A stretch of 64,000 bases of DNA from Caryophanales bacterium (lineage in GTDB: Bacteria; Bacillota; Bacilli; Exiguobacteriales; Exiguobacteriaceae), in assembly GCA_902362975.1 (NCBI GenBank), contig CABIYO010000003.1, forward strand, positions 62,001 through 126,000, given 5' to 3'. The position numbers and the translations under genes were made by a program. This document shows positions 28,483 through 39,029 of the stretch, piece by piece. The notes beneath the pieces are model-generated. The model did no database searches. It saw only the letters and a program-made list of their open reading frames with translations, and was not told the DNA's origin. The stretch's first letter is position 1. Every line of letters begins with the position of its first letter.

Positions 28483-29595
28483 ATGTCAACGACAAAAGGG
28501 TTAGAAGGAATTGTGGCAGCAGCCTCAAAAGTCAGCTCAATTATTGACGGACAATTGACTTATGGAGGATACACCATTGATGATTTAGCGGACAACGCCA
28601 CATTCGAAGAAGTAGTTTTCTTATTGTGGAACGACCGTTTACCAAATGCAGAGGAATTGACAGCGCTCTCAGAAGCGCTTGTAAAAGAAGCGACATTACC
28701 TGAAGATGTGATTGATACGTTAAAACGTGCGCCGAAGTCAGCCAATGCGATGGCAACGATTCGTACAGCAATCTCACAACTCGCTCTATACGATGAGGAA
28801 TCTGAAGACATGAGTAACGAGGCCAACATGCGTAAAGCGATTCGCTTACAAGCGCAAGTCGCTACAATCGTGACGGCATTCGCTCGTCTTCGTAAAGGAG
28901 AGCAACCGGTCGCACCGAAACCTGGTCTTTCTTACGCTGCGAACTTCTTATACATGCTAAACGGTGAAGAGCCGAGCGATGTAGCAGAAAAGACGATTGA
29001 TAAAGCACTCATCTTACACGCAGATCACGAGTTGAATGCTTCGACATTCACTGCTCGCGTGTGTGTGGCGACGCTTTCAGATATGTATTCGGGTGTCACG
29101 GCGGCTATGGGAGCACTCAAAGGGCCACTTCACGGAGGGGCGAACGAAGCGGTTATGAAAATGTTGCACGAGATCGATTCGGTCGACCGTGTCGAAGAAT
29201 ATGTTCGTGGCAAATTCGAGCGTAAAGAGAAAATCATGGGCTTCGGTCACCGCGTTTACAAGGACGGCGACCCACGTGCGAAGCATTTGAAAGAAATGAG
29301 CCGCCAATTGACTGCTCAAATCGGCGAACCGAAATGGTATGAGATGTCTGAGAAAATCGACCATCTCGTCGAAACGGAAAAAGGATTGAAACCGAATGTC
29401 GATTTCTATTCAGCTTCAACGTATTATGCGCTCGGACTCGAGGAATATCTATTTACACCGATTTTCGCTGTATCTCGTATGTCTGGCTGGATCGCGCACA
29501 TTCTTGAGCAATATGCGGACAATCGCTTGATTCGTCCACGTGCGGAATATGTCGGTGAGACGAGCCGTAAATATGTTCCGGTAAACGAACGTTAA
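28483..29595 (+). CDS. citZ: Citrate synthase
   Basis: 370 residues, type II citrate synthase of the short Gram-positive form. Active-site elements: HADHELNASTF (His), LHGGANEAV (His) and MGFGHRVYKDGDPRAK, with the catalytic Asp in VDFYSAS. It condenses oxaloacetate and acetyl-CoA at the entry to the TCA cycle. ATG 28483 with GAGGGGGAG six bases upstream. First gene of citZ-icd-mdh. The promoter region has a cre site and a leader stem-loop, consistent with catabolite control. Confidence 0.97.
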   Translation: MSTTKGLEGIVAAASKVSSIIDGQLTYGGYTIDDLADNATFEEVVFLLWNDRLPNAEELTALSEALVKEATLPEDVIDTLKRAPKSANAMATIRTAISQLALYDEESEDMSNEANMRKAIRLQAQVATIVTAFARLRKGEQPVAPKPGLSYAANFLYMLNGEEPSDVAEKTIDKALILHADHELNASTFTARVCVATLSDMYSGVTAAMGALKGPLHGGANEAVMKMLHEIDSVDRVEEYVRGKFERKEKIMGFGHRVYKDGDPRAKHLKEMSRQLTAQIGEPKWYEMSEKIDHLVETEKGLKPNVDFYSASTYYALGLEEYLFTPIFAVSRMSGWIAHILEQYADNRLIRPRAEYVGETSRKYVPVNER

Positions 29596-29640
29596 TTCGA
29601 GACACATTTTAGACAAAAGTTTGTTAAACTAACAAGTGAC

Positions 29641-29666
29641 GTAGGTCGGCGCACGCGTCGACCTAC
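29641..29666 (+). repeat. Intercistronic hairpin between citZ and icd
   Basis: GTAGGTCGGCGC and GCGTCGACCTAC form a 12-base-pair stem with one G-U pair and almost no loop. There is no T-run, so it is more likely an mRNA processing or stability element than a terminator. Confidence 0.6.
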
Positions 29667-29691
29667 AGTAATGTACTTAGGGGGATTCATT

Positions 29692-30963
29692 ATGTTGACA
29701 CAAGGACAAAAGATTACAGTTGAAAACGGTGTATTGAACGTACCAAACGTACCGACCGTACCATTCATTATCGGTGACGGAACAGGTCCTGACATTTGGA
29801 ATGCGGCTGTTCGCGTATTTGACGCTGCGGTTGAAAAAGCATACGGTGGCGACAAGAAAATCGAATGGATGGAAGTATACGCTGGGGAAAAAGCATATAA
29901 CGAAAAAGGTGAATGGCTCCCAACAGAGACACTTGATCAAATTCGTGAGTACTTGATCGCCATCAAAGGACCACTTACGACTCCGGTCGGTGGAGGAATT
30001 CGTTCATTGAACGTCGCACTTCGCCAAGAACTCGATTTATATACATGCCTTCGCCCAGTTCGCTACTTCACAGGTGTTCCGTCACCAGTAAAACGTCCTG
30101 AAGATACAGACATGGTCATCTTCCGTGAAAACACTGAAGATATCTACGCTGGAATCGAGTACGCGTCTGGAAGTGACGAAGTGAAGAAACTCATCAAATT
30201 CTTGCAAGACGAGTTGAACGTCAACAAGATCCGTTTCCCAGAAACATCAGGGATCGGGATCAAGCCGGTTTCTTCTGAAGGAACAGAGCGTTTAGTTCGC
30301 GCGGCCATCGAGTATGCAATTGCGAACGACCGCAAATCTGTCACACTCGTCCACAAAGGGAATATCATGAAGTTCACAGAAGGCGCCTTCAAAAACTGGG
30401 GTTATGCACTCGCTGAAGCGGAATACGGCGACAAAGTGTTCACATGGGCACAGTATGACCGTATCAAAGAAGAATCAGGCGAAGCGGCTGCTAACGAAGC
30501 TCAGTCGAAAGCAGAAGCTGAAGGAAAAATCATCGTCAAAGATTCGATTGCAGATATCTTCCTCCAGCAGATTTTGACACGTCCACGTGAGTTCGACGTC
30601 GTTGCGACGATGAACTTGAACGGTGACTATATCTCAGATGCCCTTGCTGCTCAAGTAGGTGGAATCGGGATTGCACCTGGTGCGAACATCAACTACATCA
30701 CAGGACACGCAATCTTCGAAGCGACACACGGTACAGCTCCGAAATACGCAGGTCTCGATAAAGTAAACCCATCTTCAGTCATTCTTTCAGGTGAGATGAT
30801 GCTCCGCCACATGAACTGGAACGAAGCGGCTGACCTCATCATCAACTCAATGGAGAAAACAATCGCTTCGAAAGTTGTCACATACGACTTCGCACGTCTT
30901 ATGGATGGCGCGACAGAAGTGAAATGTTCAGAGTTCGCGGATGAATTGATTAAAAACATGTAA
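29692..30963 (+). CDS. icd: Isocitrate dehydrogenase, NADP type
   Basis: 423 residues, the bacterial NADP-dependent family. Starts [19 protein letters not shown]. Shows the [11 protein letters not shown] loop, the substrate Ser/Arg segment [31 protein letters not shown], and the C-terminal [16 protein letters not shown] cofactor loop. It oxidises isocitrate to 2-oxoglutarate. ATG 29692 is preferred because AGGGGGA lies upstream; an earlier in-frame start overlaps that site. Second gene of the TCA operon, 21 bases before mdh. Confidence 0.97.
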   Translation: MLTQGQKITVENGVLNVPNVPTVPFIIGDGTGPDIWNAAVRVFDAAVEKAYGGDKKIEWMEVYAGEKAYNEKGEWLPTETLDQIREYLIAIKGPLTTPVGGGIRSLNVALRQELDLYTCLRPVRYFTGVPSPVKRPEDTDMVIFRENTEDIYAGIEYASGSDEVKKLIKFLQDELNVNKIRFPETSGIGIKPVSSEGTERLVRAAIEYAIANDRKSVTLVHKGNIMKFTEGAFKNWGYALAEAEYGDKVFTWAQYDRIKEESGEAAANEAQSKAEAEGKIIVKDSIADIFLQQILTRPREFDVVATMNLNGDYISDALAAQVGGIGIAPGANINYITGHAIFEATHGTAPKYAGLDKVNPSSVILSGEMMLRHMNWNEAADLIINSMEKTIASKVVTYDFARLMDGATEVKCSEFADELIKNM

Positions 30964-30984
30964 GACAATCGAGGAGGGGAGCTC

Positions 30985-31917
30985 ATGATTCGTCGTAACA
31001 AAATTTCCGTTATTGGAAGTGGCTTCACCGGTGCAACCACTGCACTTTACTTGGCTCAACGTGAGCTAGGGGATGTCGTACTACTCGATAGGGAAGAAAA
31101 AGTTGGACCGACGAAAGGGAAAGCGCTCGATATGCAAGAAACGGCTCCGATTCAAGGGTTTGATGCGTGGGTCATAGGTACGTCTGATTACGCGGATACA
31201 GCCGATTCCGATGTGGTTGTCATCACCGCGGGAATCGCGCGCAAGCCGGGGATGAGCCGGGACGACCTCGTCGCAACGAACGCAAACGTCATGCGTTCGG
31301 TTGTGAAAGAGATTGCCCGTTACTCTCCAGACGCCATCTTGATCGTATTGACGAACCCTGTAGACGCCATGACGTACGCGGCGTTCAAAGAATCAGGGTT
31401 CCCGAAAGAACGCGTCATCGGTCAATCTGGTGTGTTGGATACGGCTCGTTTCCGAACGTTTGTGGCACAAGAGCTGAATGTGTCCGTCAAAGATGTATCC
31501 GGATTCGTTCTTGGAGGTCATGGCGACGATATGGTTCCTCTCGTACGCTATTCGTATGCCGGTGGCATCCCGCTTGAGAAACTCATCCCACATGAGCGAA
31601 TCGAGCAAATCGTCGAACGAACACGAAAAGGTGGCGGCGAGATTGTCCAACTATTGGGCGATGGCTCGGCGTATTATGCGCCAGCCGCTGCCATCGTGGA
31701 GATGGTCGAGGCGATTGTAAAAGATCAGCGCCGAATCTTACCAGCCATTGCATACCTTGAGGGTGAGTACGGATTCCATGACTTGTATCTTGGTGTCCCG
31801 ACGATTCTTGGGAAACATGGAATTGAGCAAGTGTTAGAGCTCGACTTGACGGATGAAGAAAAAGCAGCGCTATCCAAGTCTGCAGATTCTGTCCGCTCGG
31901 TATTAAGCGTCTTATAA
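30985..31917 (+). CDS. mdh: Malate dehydrogenase
   Basis: 310 residues, lactate-dehydrogenase-like MDH. N-terminal [15 protein letters not shown] binds NAD, with an acidic residue after the second strand (LLDREE) favouring NAD. Catalytic features are [13 protein letters not shown] (substrate Arg loop), [10 protein letters not shown] and [14 protein letters not shown] with the active His. It interconverts malate and oxaloacetate, supplying citrate synthase encoded two genes upstream. GAGGAGGGG precedes the ATG. Strong terminator follows. Confidence 0.97.
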   Translation: MIRRNKISVIGSGFTGATTALYLAQRELGDVVLLDREEKVGPTKGKALDMQETAPIQGFDAWVIGTSDYADTADSDVVVITAGIARKPGMSRDDLVATNANVMRSVVKEIARYSPDAILIVLTNPVDAMTYAAFKESGFPKERVIGQSGVLDTARFRTFVAQELNVSVKDVSGFVLGGHGDDMVPLVRYSYAGGIPLEKLIPHERIEQIVERTRKGGGEIVQLLGDGSAYYAPAAAIVEMVEAIVKDQRRILPAIAYLEGEYGFHDLYLGVPTILGKHGIEQVLELDLTDEEKAALSKSADSVRSVLSVL

Positions 31918-31923
31918 GACTGA

Positions 31924-31959
31924 GGTGCTTCCTGTCATGTTACAGGAGGCACCTTTTTT
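31924..31959 (+). terminator. Terminator of the citZ-icd-mdh operon
   Basis: GGTGCTTCCTGT pairs with ACAGGAGGCACC, then TTTTTT. Confidence 0.88.
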
Positions 31960-32100
31960 GCGCCTTCTCTCTTATCGAACATGATACACTGAAAGTGGAT
32001 TTGTTTTGTTTTTGTAAAGATTTGCTTTGAGATTGGTCGTTTCAAGCATTGATTTGTAAAATAGAAAGTGACATTTGATGGTTTAAGGGGAGGAAGCAGT

Positions 32101-32802
32101 GTGGCTGATAAAGTAATTGTTGTCGACGATGAAGTGTCGATTGCGACATTATTGAAATTTAATTTAGAACAGGCTGGCTTTGAAGTAGAGACGGCGCACG
32201 ACGGCAAAACCGGATTGGAATTGGCTGAGAAAAAGGACGCCGTGCTCATCGTGCTCGATTTGATGCTCCCGGAGATGGATGGACTTGAAGTGTGCAAACG
32301 ACTTCGTCAGCAAAAAGTCAATACACCGATTTTAATGCTCACGGCAAAAGATGATGAGTTTGATAAAGTATTGGGACTCGAGCTCGGAGCGGATGATTAT
32401 TTGACGAAACCGTTCAGCCCACGTGAAGTGGTCGCGCGTGTCAAAGCGATTCTTAGACGTTCTGCTCCGCAAGAATCGGCGGTTGAAGAGGACGTCATTC
32501 AAATCGGTGATGTTAAAATCGTCGCTTCAAACTACGAAGTGTTCAAGCAAGGGGAGCGTCTCGAATTGACGCCGAAAGAGTTTGAATTGTTAGCCTATCT
32601 GGCAAAAAATAAAGGACGCGTGTTGACGCGAGATCAATTGTTATCGGCCATTTGGAATTATGACTTTGTGGGTGATACCCGGATCGTTGATGTCCATATT
32701 AGTCACCTTCGTGAAAAAATTGAACCGGTAACGAAGAAACCGACCTATATTAAAACGATTCGTGGTCTTGGCTATAAGATGGAGGAGCCGACTTCGGAAT
32801 GA
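32101..32802 (+). CDS. phoP: Response regulator PhoP-type (OmpR family)
   Basis: 233 residues: receiver domain with the acidic pocket VVDDE, phospho-acceptor Asp in VLDLMLPEMDG (about residue 52) and Lys in YLTKPFSPRE. A winged-helix OmpR DNA-binding domain follows (VLTRDQLLSAIWNYDFVGD, HISHLREKIEP). Location after mdh and before phoR identifies it as the phosphate-starvation regulator. The start is GTG 32101 with GGGGAGG seven bases upstream. Its stop overlaps the phoR start (ATGA), so the pair is translationally coupled. Confidence 0.93.
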   Translation: MADKVIVVDDEVSIATLLKFNLEQAGFEVETAHDGKTGLELAEKKDAVLIVLDLMLPEMDGLEVCKRLRQQKVNTPILMLTAKDDEFDKVLGLELGADDYLTKPFSPREVVARVKAILRRSAPQESAVEEDVIQIGDVKIVASNYEVFKQGERLELTPKEFELLAYLAKNKGRVLTRDQLLSAIWNYDFVGDTRIVDVHISHLREKIEPVTKKPTYIKTIRGLGYKMEEPTSE

Positions 32803-34526
32803 AGACCTACCGCTCTAGATTTATGACGACTCTCATTTTTCTTGTGACCGGTGTCTTGTTGACGCTCGGGATTGTCCTTGGGCAACTCTTCAAAGACTTT
32901 TATCTGGATTCAGAACGAGACCGTCTAAAAGAAGATGCTCAATTGGCAGCCCTCTACCTCGAAGGAGGCGAATTGGACGAGATTCGTGAGTATGTCGGTC
33001 AAATCGATGACGGGAGCAGTTTTGATATTCTCCTTCTGAATAGTCGGATGGAGGTAATCGCTGGTACGCCGTTTCGCGTCGGGTCCATCGATTATAAAAT
33101 CGATCCGAGTACGGTGCCTGAGGAAGGGACGTTCGGTGAAGCGGATGAGGACGAGTTGATTCAATACACAAAACCGATCGAACTTGCGACCGGTGGGACA
33201 GTCTATTTAACATTCATTCGTTATGTATCGGATTTAGAAGGGGTGTACAATCGCATCTGGTTGACGATTGCCCTCGCGCTCTTTTTCTCCTTCTTCATTA
33301 TTTTGTTCGTGCTTCAACATTTGACGAATCAATTTATTCGACCAGTCGATGAGGCGACAATCGTCTTGCGGGAACTAGCAGACGGGAATTACAGGGCCCG
33401 TGTGTATGAACTCAGAAATGATGAGGAGACAGGTAGCCTAGCAGGGTCAATCAACGTACTTGCTCGGAATTTGGAGTCGATTTCTCTCGGGGAGTCTGTG
33501 CAACGGGCGAGACTCGAATCGTTAATCGAGTATATGGGGGCGGGTCTTCTGCTCGTCGACGAGCGTGGGATTGTCACGTTGGTCAACCGCTCTTACCGTG
33601 AGATGTTCCAATACGATGATTTATCGATTGGACAGTTTTATCATGGGATTCTACCGAGTCCTGAAGTAGAAACACTTATCGAAGACGTCTATCTGACGGA
33701 AGAGGTCCACCGCCGTCAATTATCGATTCGAACGGGATTCAATCAAAAAACGTATATGGTATCCGCGGCACCGATTTTCAGTGACACCGGGATGCTTCGC
33801 GGCACGACGTTGTTGTTCAATGATATTACGGAACTGAAGCGACTTGAGAAGATGCGGAAAGACTTCGTGGCGAACGTCAGCCATGAGTTGAAGACACCGC
33901 TCACGTCCATTCGTGGATTTAGTGAGACGCTTCTAGATGGGGCGAAAGAAGTCCCGGAACTTCGCGACCAGTTTTTAGACATCATCCAAAAAGAAGCGAC
34001 GCGGATGCAGATGCTTGTTGAGGATCTCCTTGAATTATCGAGATTGGAGCGAGATGACTTCCAAATGGAGTTGGTGTCCGTCGATTTGAATCAACTCGTC
34101 GATGAGGTCTGTCTCCTGCTCAGTCAAAAGGCGAGTAAGAAGTCGATTCAGCTAGAAGCGAAACACGAGGGGGCGGTCGTCTTGCAGGCGGACCTGAACC
34201 GAATGAAGCAAGTCATTATGAACTTGGTCGCCAACGCCATCAACTATTCACCAGAAGGGAGTCGTGTCGAAATCGCTGTAGAAGCGAAGGTGGATTCTTA
34301 CAAACTTCGTGTCAAGGACAACGGAATCGGGATTGCTGAAAAAGAAGTGAGTCGCATCTTTGAGCGCTTCTATCGTGTCGATAAGGCAAGAAGTCGGAAC
34401 TCGGGTGGAACTGGCCTCGGACTCGCCATCGTGAAACACATCATCGATTTGCATCATGCGACGATTGACGTCGAGAGTGAGGAAGGCAAAGGAACGACGT
34501 TTACCATTACATTCCCTCGGGTTTAA
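32799..34526 (+). CDS. phoR: Sensor histidine kinase PhoR-type
   Basis: 575 residues: TM1 (about 10-28), an extracytoplasmic region of about 120 residues, TM2 (about 155-175), a HAMP linker, a PAS domain, then the kinase core. The H-box is FVANVSHELKTPLTSIRGFS, the N-box LVANAINYSPEGS, and the G-boxes DNGIGI and GGTGLGLAIV. It would autophosphorylate on the H-box His and transfer to PhoP at the membrane when phosphate is scarce. Starts four bases before the phoP end. Terminator about 115 bases downstream. Confidence 0.94.
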   Translation: MKTYRSRFMTTLIFLVTGVLLTLGIVLGQLFKDFYLDSERDRLKEDAQLAALYLEGGELDEIREYVGQIDDGSSFDILLLNSRMEVIAGTPFRVGSIDYKIDPSTVPEEGTFGEADEDELIQYTKPIELATGGTVYLTFIRYVSDLEGVYNRIWLTIALALFFSFFIILFVLQHLTNQFIRPVDEATIVLRELADGNYRARVYELRNDEETGSLAGSINVLARNLESISLGESVQRARLESLIEYMGAGLLLVDERGIVTLVNRSYREMFQYDDLSIGQFYHGILPSPEVETLIEDVYLTEEVHRRQLSIRTGFNQKTYMVSAAPIFSDTGMLRGTTLLFNDITELKRLEKMRKDFVANVSHELKTPLTSIRGFSETLLDGAKEVPELRDQFLDIIQKEATRMQMLVEDLLELSRLERDDFQMELVSVDLNQLVDEVCLLLSQKASKKSIQLEAKHEGAVVLQADLNRMKQVIMNLVANAINYSPEGSRVEIAVEAKVDSYKLRVKDNGIGIAEKEVSRIFERFYRVDKARSRNSGGTGLGLAIVKHIIDLHHATIDVESEEGKGTTFTITFPRV

Positions 34527-34641
34527 CAATGACTTTATCGTTCATTCATATTTACTTTACAATACCTTGCTATCCTATGAATGAGACCTCTTCATCATCT
34601 CGTGACTCGATCGGTGCTCATCTCCACACGGTCGAGAATTT

Positions 34642-34678
34642 GGCCCTTTTCTATTCGTAGAAAAGGGTCTTTTTTTTC
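34642..34678 (+). terminator. Terminator after phoR
   Basis: GGCCCTTTTCTA pairs with TAGAAAAGGGTC, followed by a long T-run. Confidence 0.88.
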
Positions 34679-34733
34679 GAACGCATGTACCCGTATGGTA
34701 TGATGGTTGAAGAGAAGAATGGAGGTCGATTGA

Positions 34734-37328
34734 ATGAATAAACTACTAGTCCTAGATGGGAACTCCTTAATATATCGCGCGTTTTTTGCACTGCCTCCGA
34801 TGTCGGATGCGTCAGGTCGGAATACGAATGCGGTGTATGGGTTTACGATGATGTTATTGAAACTAATAGAAGATGAGCAACCGACTCATTTTGCCGTGGC
34901 ATTCGATGCGTCAAAGAAAACGTTCCGTCACGATACGTTTGCGGAATATAAAGGTGGACGTCAAAAAACACCAGGAGAATTACGAGAACAATTCCCGCTC
35001 GTGCGTGACGTTTGTCGGGCGTTTGGCATCCCTGTCTTAGAGCTCGATCAATACGAGGCGGATGATATCATCGGGACGCTCTCAAAAGATCCGACTTTTG
35101 ATCAAGTGACGGTTGTGACGGGGGATAAGGATTTACTTCAATTGATCAATGAGCGCGTGACCGTCTATTTGACGAAACGAGGCATCACTGACGTCGAGAA
35201 AATGACCGAGACCGCGTTCAAGGAACGTTACGAGGGACTACAACCGATTCAGATGATTGATCTAAAAGGATTGATGGGGGATAAATCCGACAACATTCCT
35301 GGGATTCCCGGGGTCGGTGAAAAGACGGCACTGAAGTTGATTGCCACATACGGTACCGTTGAGGCCCTTTATGAACATACGGATGAGTTGAAAGGGAAGC
35401 AAAAGGAAAAGATAGTGGCGAATGAACAAGAGGCGAAAATGTCGAAACAGTTGGCGACCATTTACACGGATGTACCGATTGATGTGACGATTGATGAACT
35501 TGTCTTTAAGCCGTATGACGCTTCGGTCGTCAAAACGCTTTTTATGGATTTACAGTTCAAGTCACTCATCGGCAAACTGAAGGATACCTCTTCAGAAGAA
35601 CCGGTTGAAAAATCGGAACGACCAACAATCGCGTTGGCTGATCAAGATTTATCACGTGCTGTGTTATTGCTTGAACAACTGTATGATGATTATTTTGAAG
35701 AAGACGTGATTGGAGTGGCGATCGCGTCGGAACGAGGCGTCACGATTGGAGATGTGACGCTTCTTGAGGACGAACGGGTCAAGGAATGGATTGAAGACGA
35801 GACGAAGACGACGATTTGTCTCGATGCGAAACAGACAATCATTCAATTGAAACGTCATCAACTGGCACTGCGTGGGTATGAAGACTTGCTTGTCGCAGGG
35901 TATTTGCTCAACCTATCTGGCGGGACATCTCTCAGCTCGATTGCCGCACACTTTACGTATCCTCTTGAGGAAGATGAAACGGTCTACGGAAAAGGTGCAA
36001 AAATCAAGGTGCCGGAAGAGAACGTCTTTCATGCGCATCTCGCAGAAAAGGCGTACGCCATCTATACCTTGTTTGAACGCGTGGTTTTGGAGTTAAAAGA
36101 GAACGAACAGACAGAACTCTATGAAGCGCTTGAAAAACCACTCGTCTCCGTATTAGCCGAGATGGAGTGGGCCGGTATCCGCGTAAATGTCGAAACCCTT
36201 CAACATATGGAAACGGACCTACGTGAACGTCTAAACGCACTCGAGGTCACAATTCATGAATTAGCCGGCGAACCGTTCAACATCAACTCACCGAAACAGT
36301 TAGGGGTCGTCCTGTTTGAAAAACTGTCACTCCCTCCTGTGAAAAAAACAAAAACAGGGTACTCGACAGCAGCGGACGTCCTCGAAAAATTGGCGCCGCT
36401 TCATCCAATCATCGAGAAAATCATGCACTATCGTGAACTTGGAAAACTTCAGTCCACGTATGTCGAAGGCTTGCAGAAAGTCGTGAAGGATGATGGCAAG
36501 ATTCATACGCGTTATACACAGACGTTGACTCAAACGGGACGGCTTTCATCCGTTAACCCGAACCTTCAAAACATCCCGATTCGATTGGAAGAAGGACGTC
36601 GTATCCGTAAAGCGTTCACCGCGAGTGAACCGGGATGGGTTCTTTATGCGGTTGATTACTCCCAAATCGAACTGCGCATCATGGCACATATGTCACAAGA
36701 TGAAAAGATGATGGCAGCCTTCCTTCACGATGAGGATATTCATACGTCGACGGCGGCGAACGTGTTTAAAGTTTCGCCTGAAGAAGTCACGTCCCTCATG
36801 CGTCGTCAAGCGAAAGCTGTCAACTTCGGAATCATCTATGGCATCAGTGATTATGGACTCTCGCAAAACCTAGGGATTACACGAAAAGAAGCACAGACCT
36901 TTATCGATACTTACTTTGAACAGTTCCCTGGAGTGAAGAAGTTCATGGATGCCGCGATTGAACGGGCACGTGAACACGGGTTCGTCGAGACGATGTTGAA
37001 ACGACGCCGGAACATCCCGGATATTCATTCTCGCAATTTCAACTTACGTGGGTTTGCTGAACGTACCGCAATCAACACACCAATTCAAGGAACGGCAGCG
37101 GACATTATTAAAAAAGCGATGATTGATGTCGATCATGCGTTAAACGCGTCAAAACTTCAATCCAAGTTGTTGTTACAAGTACACGATGAATTGATATTCG
37201 AAGGTCCGGCCGAAGAGATGGAAGCATTAGAAAAACTCGTGACCGAAGCGATGGAACAAACGGTCACACTTGATGTGCCGTTACGTGCGGACGGAGCGGT
37301 TGGCAAGACGTGGTTTGATACGAAATAA
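34734..37328 (+). CDS. polA: DNA polymerase I
   Basis: 864 residues: N-terminal 5'-3' exonuclease/flap domain (about 1-290; LVLDGNSLIYRAFFALPP, KGLMGDKSDNIPGI), a middle domain in which an intact 3'-5' exonuclease DEDD set is not visible (as in Bacillus), and a family A polymerase domain. The latter carries motif A YAVDYSQIELRIMAHMSQDE, motif B RRQAKAVNFGIIYG and motif C VHDELIFE. Roles in repair and Okazaki-fragment maturation. ATG 34734 with TGGAGG upstream. Followed within 21 bases by mutM: a repair operon polA-mutM-coaE. Confidence 0.97.
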   Translation: MNKLLVLDGNSLIYRAFFALPPMSDASGRNTNAVYGFTMMLLKLIEDEQPTHFAVAFDASKKTFRHDTFAEYKGGRQKTPGELREQFPLVRDVCRAFGIPVLELDQYEADDIIGTLSKDPTFDQVTVVTGDKDLLQLINERVTVYLTKRGITDVEKMTETAFKERYEGLQPIQMIDLKGLMGDKSDNIPGIPGVGEKTALKLIATYGTVEALYEHTDELKGKQKEKIVANEQEAKMSKQLATIYTDVPIDVTIDELVFKPYDASVVKTLFMDLQFKSLIGKLKDTSSEEPVEKSERPTIALADQDLSRAVLLLEQLYDDYFEEDVIGVAIASERGVTIGDVTLLEDERVKEWIEDETKTTICLDAKQTIIQLKRHQLALRGYEDLLVAGYLLNLSGGTSLSSIAAHFTYPLEEDETVYGKGAKIKVPEENVFHAHLAEKAYAIYTLFERVVLELKENEQTELYEALEKPLVSVLAEMEWAGIRVNVETLQHMETDLRERLNALEVTIHELAGEPFNINSPKQLGVVLFEKLSLPPVKKTKTGYSTAADVLEKLAPLHPIIEKIMHYRELGKLQSTYVEGLQKVVKDDGKIHTRYTQTLTQTGRLSSVNPNLQNIPIRLEEGRRIRKAFTASEPGWVLYAVDYSQIELRIMAHMSQDEKMMAAFLHDEDIHTSTAANVFKVSPEEVTSLMRRQAKAVNFGIIYGISDYGLSQNLGITRKEAQTFIDTYFEQFPGVKKFMDAAIERAREHGFVETMLKRRRNIPDIHSRNFNLRGFAERTAINTPIQGTAADIIKKAMIDVDHALNASKLQSKLLLQVHDELIFEGPAEEMEALEKLVTEAMEQTVTLDVPLRADGAVGKTWFDTK

Positions 37329-37349
37329 ACGGATAGAAAGGAAATCAGT

Positions 37350-38177
37350 ATGCCAGAATTACCAGAAGTCGAAACGGTCTGTCGCAGGTTACGACCTGCC
37401 GTTTCAGGAAAAACGATTCAGTCTGTCGATGTCCTCGACCCTAAAATTATCCGCGGGCTCGACCCCGAAGAATGGGCTCACCATTTAATCGGAGAAACGA
37501 TTACGGATGTGGAACGTCGGGGGAAATTCATCTTATTCAAATTGACGAACGGATATCTCGTCTCCCATCTTCGCATGGAAGGGAAGTTTTTCCCTCATGA
37601 GACCACTACAGAACCCGTGAAACATACACATGTCGTGATTACGTTTACGGACCAATCGACTCTACACTACAATGATGTTCGAAAATTCGGTACGATGGAG
37701 TTGCGGACGAATGAAACGATTCATACCACACCACCGCTCTCATTACTTGCGTACGAGCCGTTTGACGAGCGTATGACAACCGAGGCGTTACATCGACGTT
37801 TAGAGCGCATGAAGACACGCGCGATTAAGACGGCACTCCTCGATCAGTCCATCTTTGTCGGTTTAGGAAACATCTATGTAGATGAGACGCTGTTTCGTGC
37901 AGGTGTCCATCCGACTCGACCGGCCGCAAGTTTATCACGTGAAGAAGTCGACCGTGTGCGGACTGAAGCCGTTGCCGTCTTGAATGAGGCCATTGAGCGT
38001 GGAGGTAGTACGATTCGAAGTTATGCCAATCCGGATGGAGCCACAGGAACGTTTCAAGAGAGGCTCTATGTGTATGGACAGACGGGAGAACCGTGCCGCC
38101 GTTGTGGACATGAAATTGAAAAGATGAAATTGGGCGGGCGAGGCACGCATTACTGTCCGCACTGTCAACAATGTTAA
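37350..38177 (+). CDS. mutM: Formamidopyrimidine-DNA glycosylase
   Basis: 275 residues, usual length. The catalytic N-terminal proline follows the initiator Met in MPELPEVETVCRRL. An H2TH motif (GLGNIYVDETLFRAGVHP) and a C-terminal zinc finger (CRRCGHEIEKMKLGGRG, then CPHC) are present. It excises 8-oxoguanine and ring-opened purines. In operon with polA (21-base gap) and coaE (13-base gap). Confidence 0.97.
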   Translation: MPELPEVETVCRRLRPAVSGKTIQSVDVLDPKIIRGLDPEEWAHHLIGETITDVERRGKFILFKLTNGYLVSHLRMEGKFFPHETTTEPVKHTHVVITFTDQSTLHYNDVRKFGTMELRTNETIHTTPPLSLLAYEPFDERMTTEALHRRLERMKTRAIKTALLDQSIFVGLGNIYVDETLFRAGVHPTRPAASLSREEVDRVRTEAVAVLNEAIERGGSTIRSYANPDGATGTFQERLYVYGQTGEPCRRCGHEIEKMKLGGRGTHYCPHCQQC

Positions 38178-38190
38178 GGGGTGGGCGTGT

Positions 38191-38796
38191 ATGTTGAAGA
38201 TTGGATTGACTGGTGGGATCGCAACCGGGAAATCTACGGTATCGCGACTATTTCGAGAGCGAGGCATTCCGATTATCGATGCCGATTTGATTGCAAGGAC
38301 GGTCGTTGAGCCAGGAGGAAAGGCGATTGAAGGGGTGAGGGCCGCATTTCCAAAATGTTTTGTGGGTGATGTGCTGAACCGTCCTGCCCTCGGTCGGGAA
38401 ATCTTCCATGATGAAGCAAAACGTCAGCAATTGAATCAATTGATGCATCCGGCGATTCGAGAAGAAATGAACGAGCAGATGCGAAAGTATGAGGCATCGG
38501 GGGAACCTGTCGTCATTTTTGATATTCCGTTACTGTTTGAAGGGACGATGCTCGATTTAGTCGATTATTCTGTCGTCGTCTACTGCCGTGAGGAGATTCA
38601 ACTGATGCGTCTCATGGAACGGAATGGATTGACGAAAGAAGAGGCGCTCGCCCGTATTCGTTCACAGATTCCAATTGAAGATAAAAAGCACCAGGCTGAT
38701 TTCCTCATAAACAATAATGGGGCATTGGGGGACCTTCCTCCGCAAATCAATCGTCTGGTCGAGCAGTTTCAAATGATACAAAAAGAAGGCGACTGA
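38191..38796 (+). CDS. coaE: Dephospho-CoA kinase
   Basis: 201 residues, normal length. The P-loop is in LTGGIATGKSTVSRLF, then DADLIAR, a lid region and the C-terminal NNNGALGDL segment. It catalyses the last step of coenzyme A synthesis. Last gene of the polA operon, followed by a strong terminator directly before the TnpB element. Confidence 0.97.
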   Translation: MLKIGLTGGIATGKSTVSRLFRERGIPIIDADLIARTVVEPGGKAIEGVRAAFPKCFVGDVLNRPALGREIFHDEAKRQQLNQLMHPAIREEMNEQMRKYEASGEPVVIFDIPLLFEGTMLDLVDYSVVVYCREEIQLMRLMERNGLTKEEALARIRSQIPIEDKKHQADFLINNNGALGDLPPQINRLVEQFQMIQKEGD

Positions 38797-38815
38797 TAAT
38801 CGCCTTCTTTTTAGT
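38780..38815 (+). terminator. Terminator of coaE
   Basis: AAAGAAGGCGA pairs with TCGCCTTCTTT; the T-run is followed at once by the left end of the TnpB element. Confidence 0.85.
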
Positions 38816-39029
38816 TTAACAGAAGTAGGCGAGAATTCTCCCTCCTCTAAGCGTCTCGGGGCGTAAGCCCAGCGTAGGTGGGAGATGAATCGCCCGGTCC
38901 AAAACTCTTCTCCCCCTGTGACAGATATGACGAACAAAAGTTCGTGATTCCGTCAGATTCTCCCTCCCCTTCCGTGGGTATTGGATGAGGAGGACACATC
39001 ATGATCTTCGAAAGGGAGGAGGGACGGAC

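Noticed and set aside
31450..31720. Overlapping open frames of about 80 residues within mdh
   Set aside because: They lie inside a conserved enzyme gene, have no ribosome sites and no coding signature.
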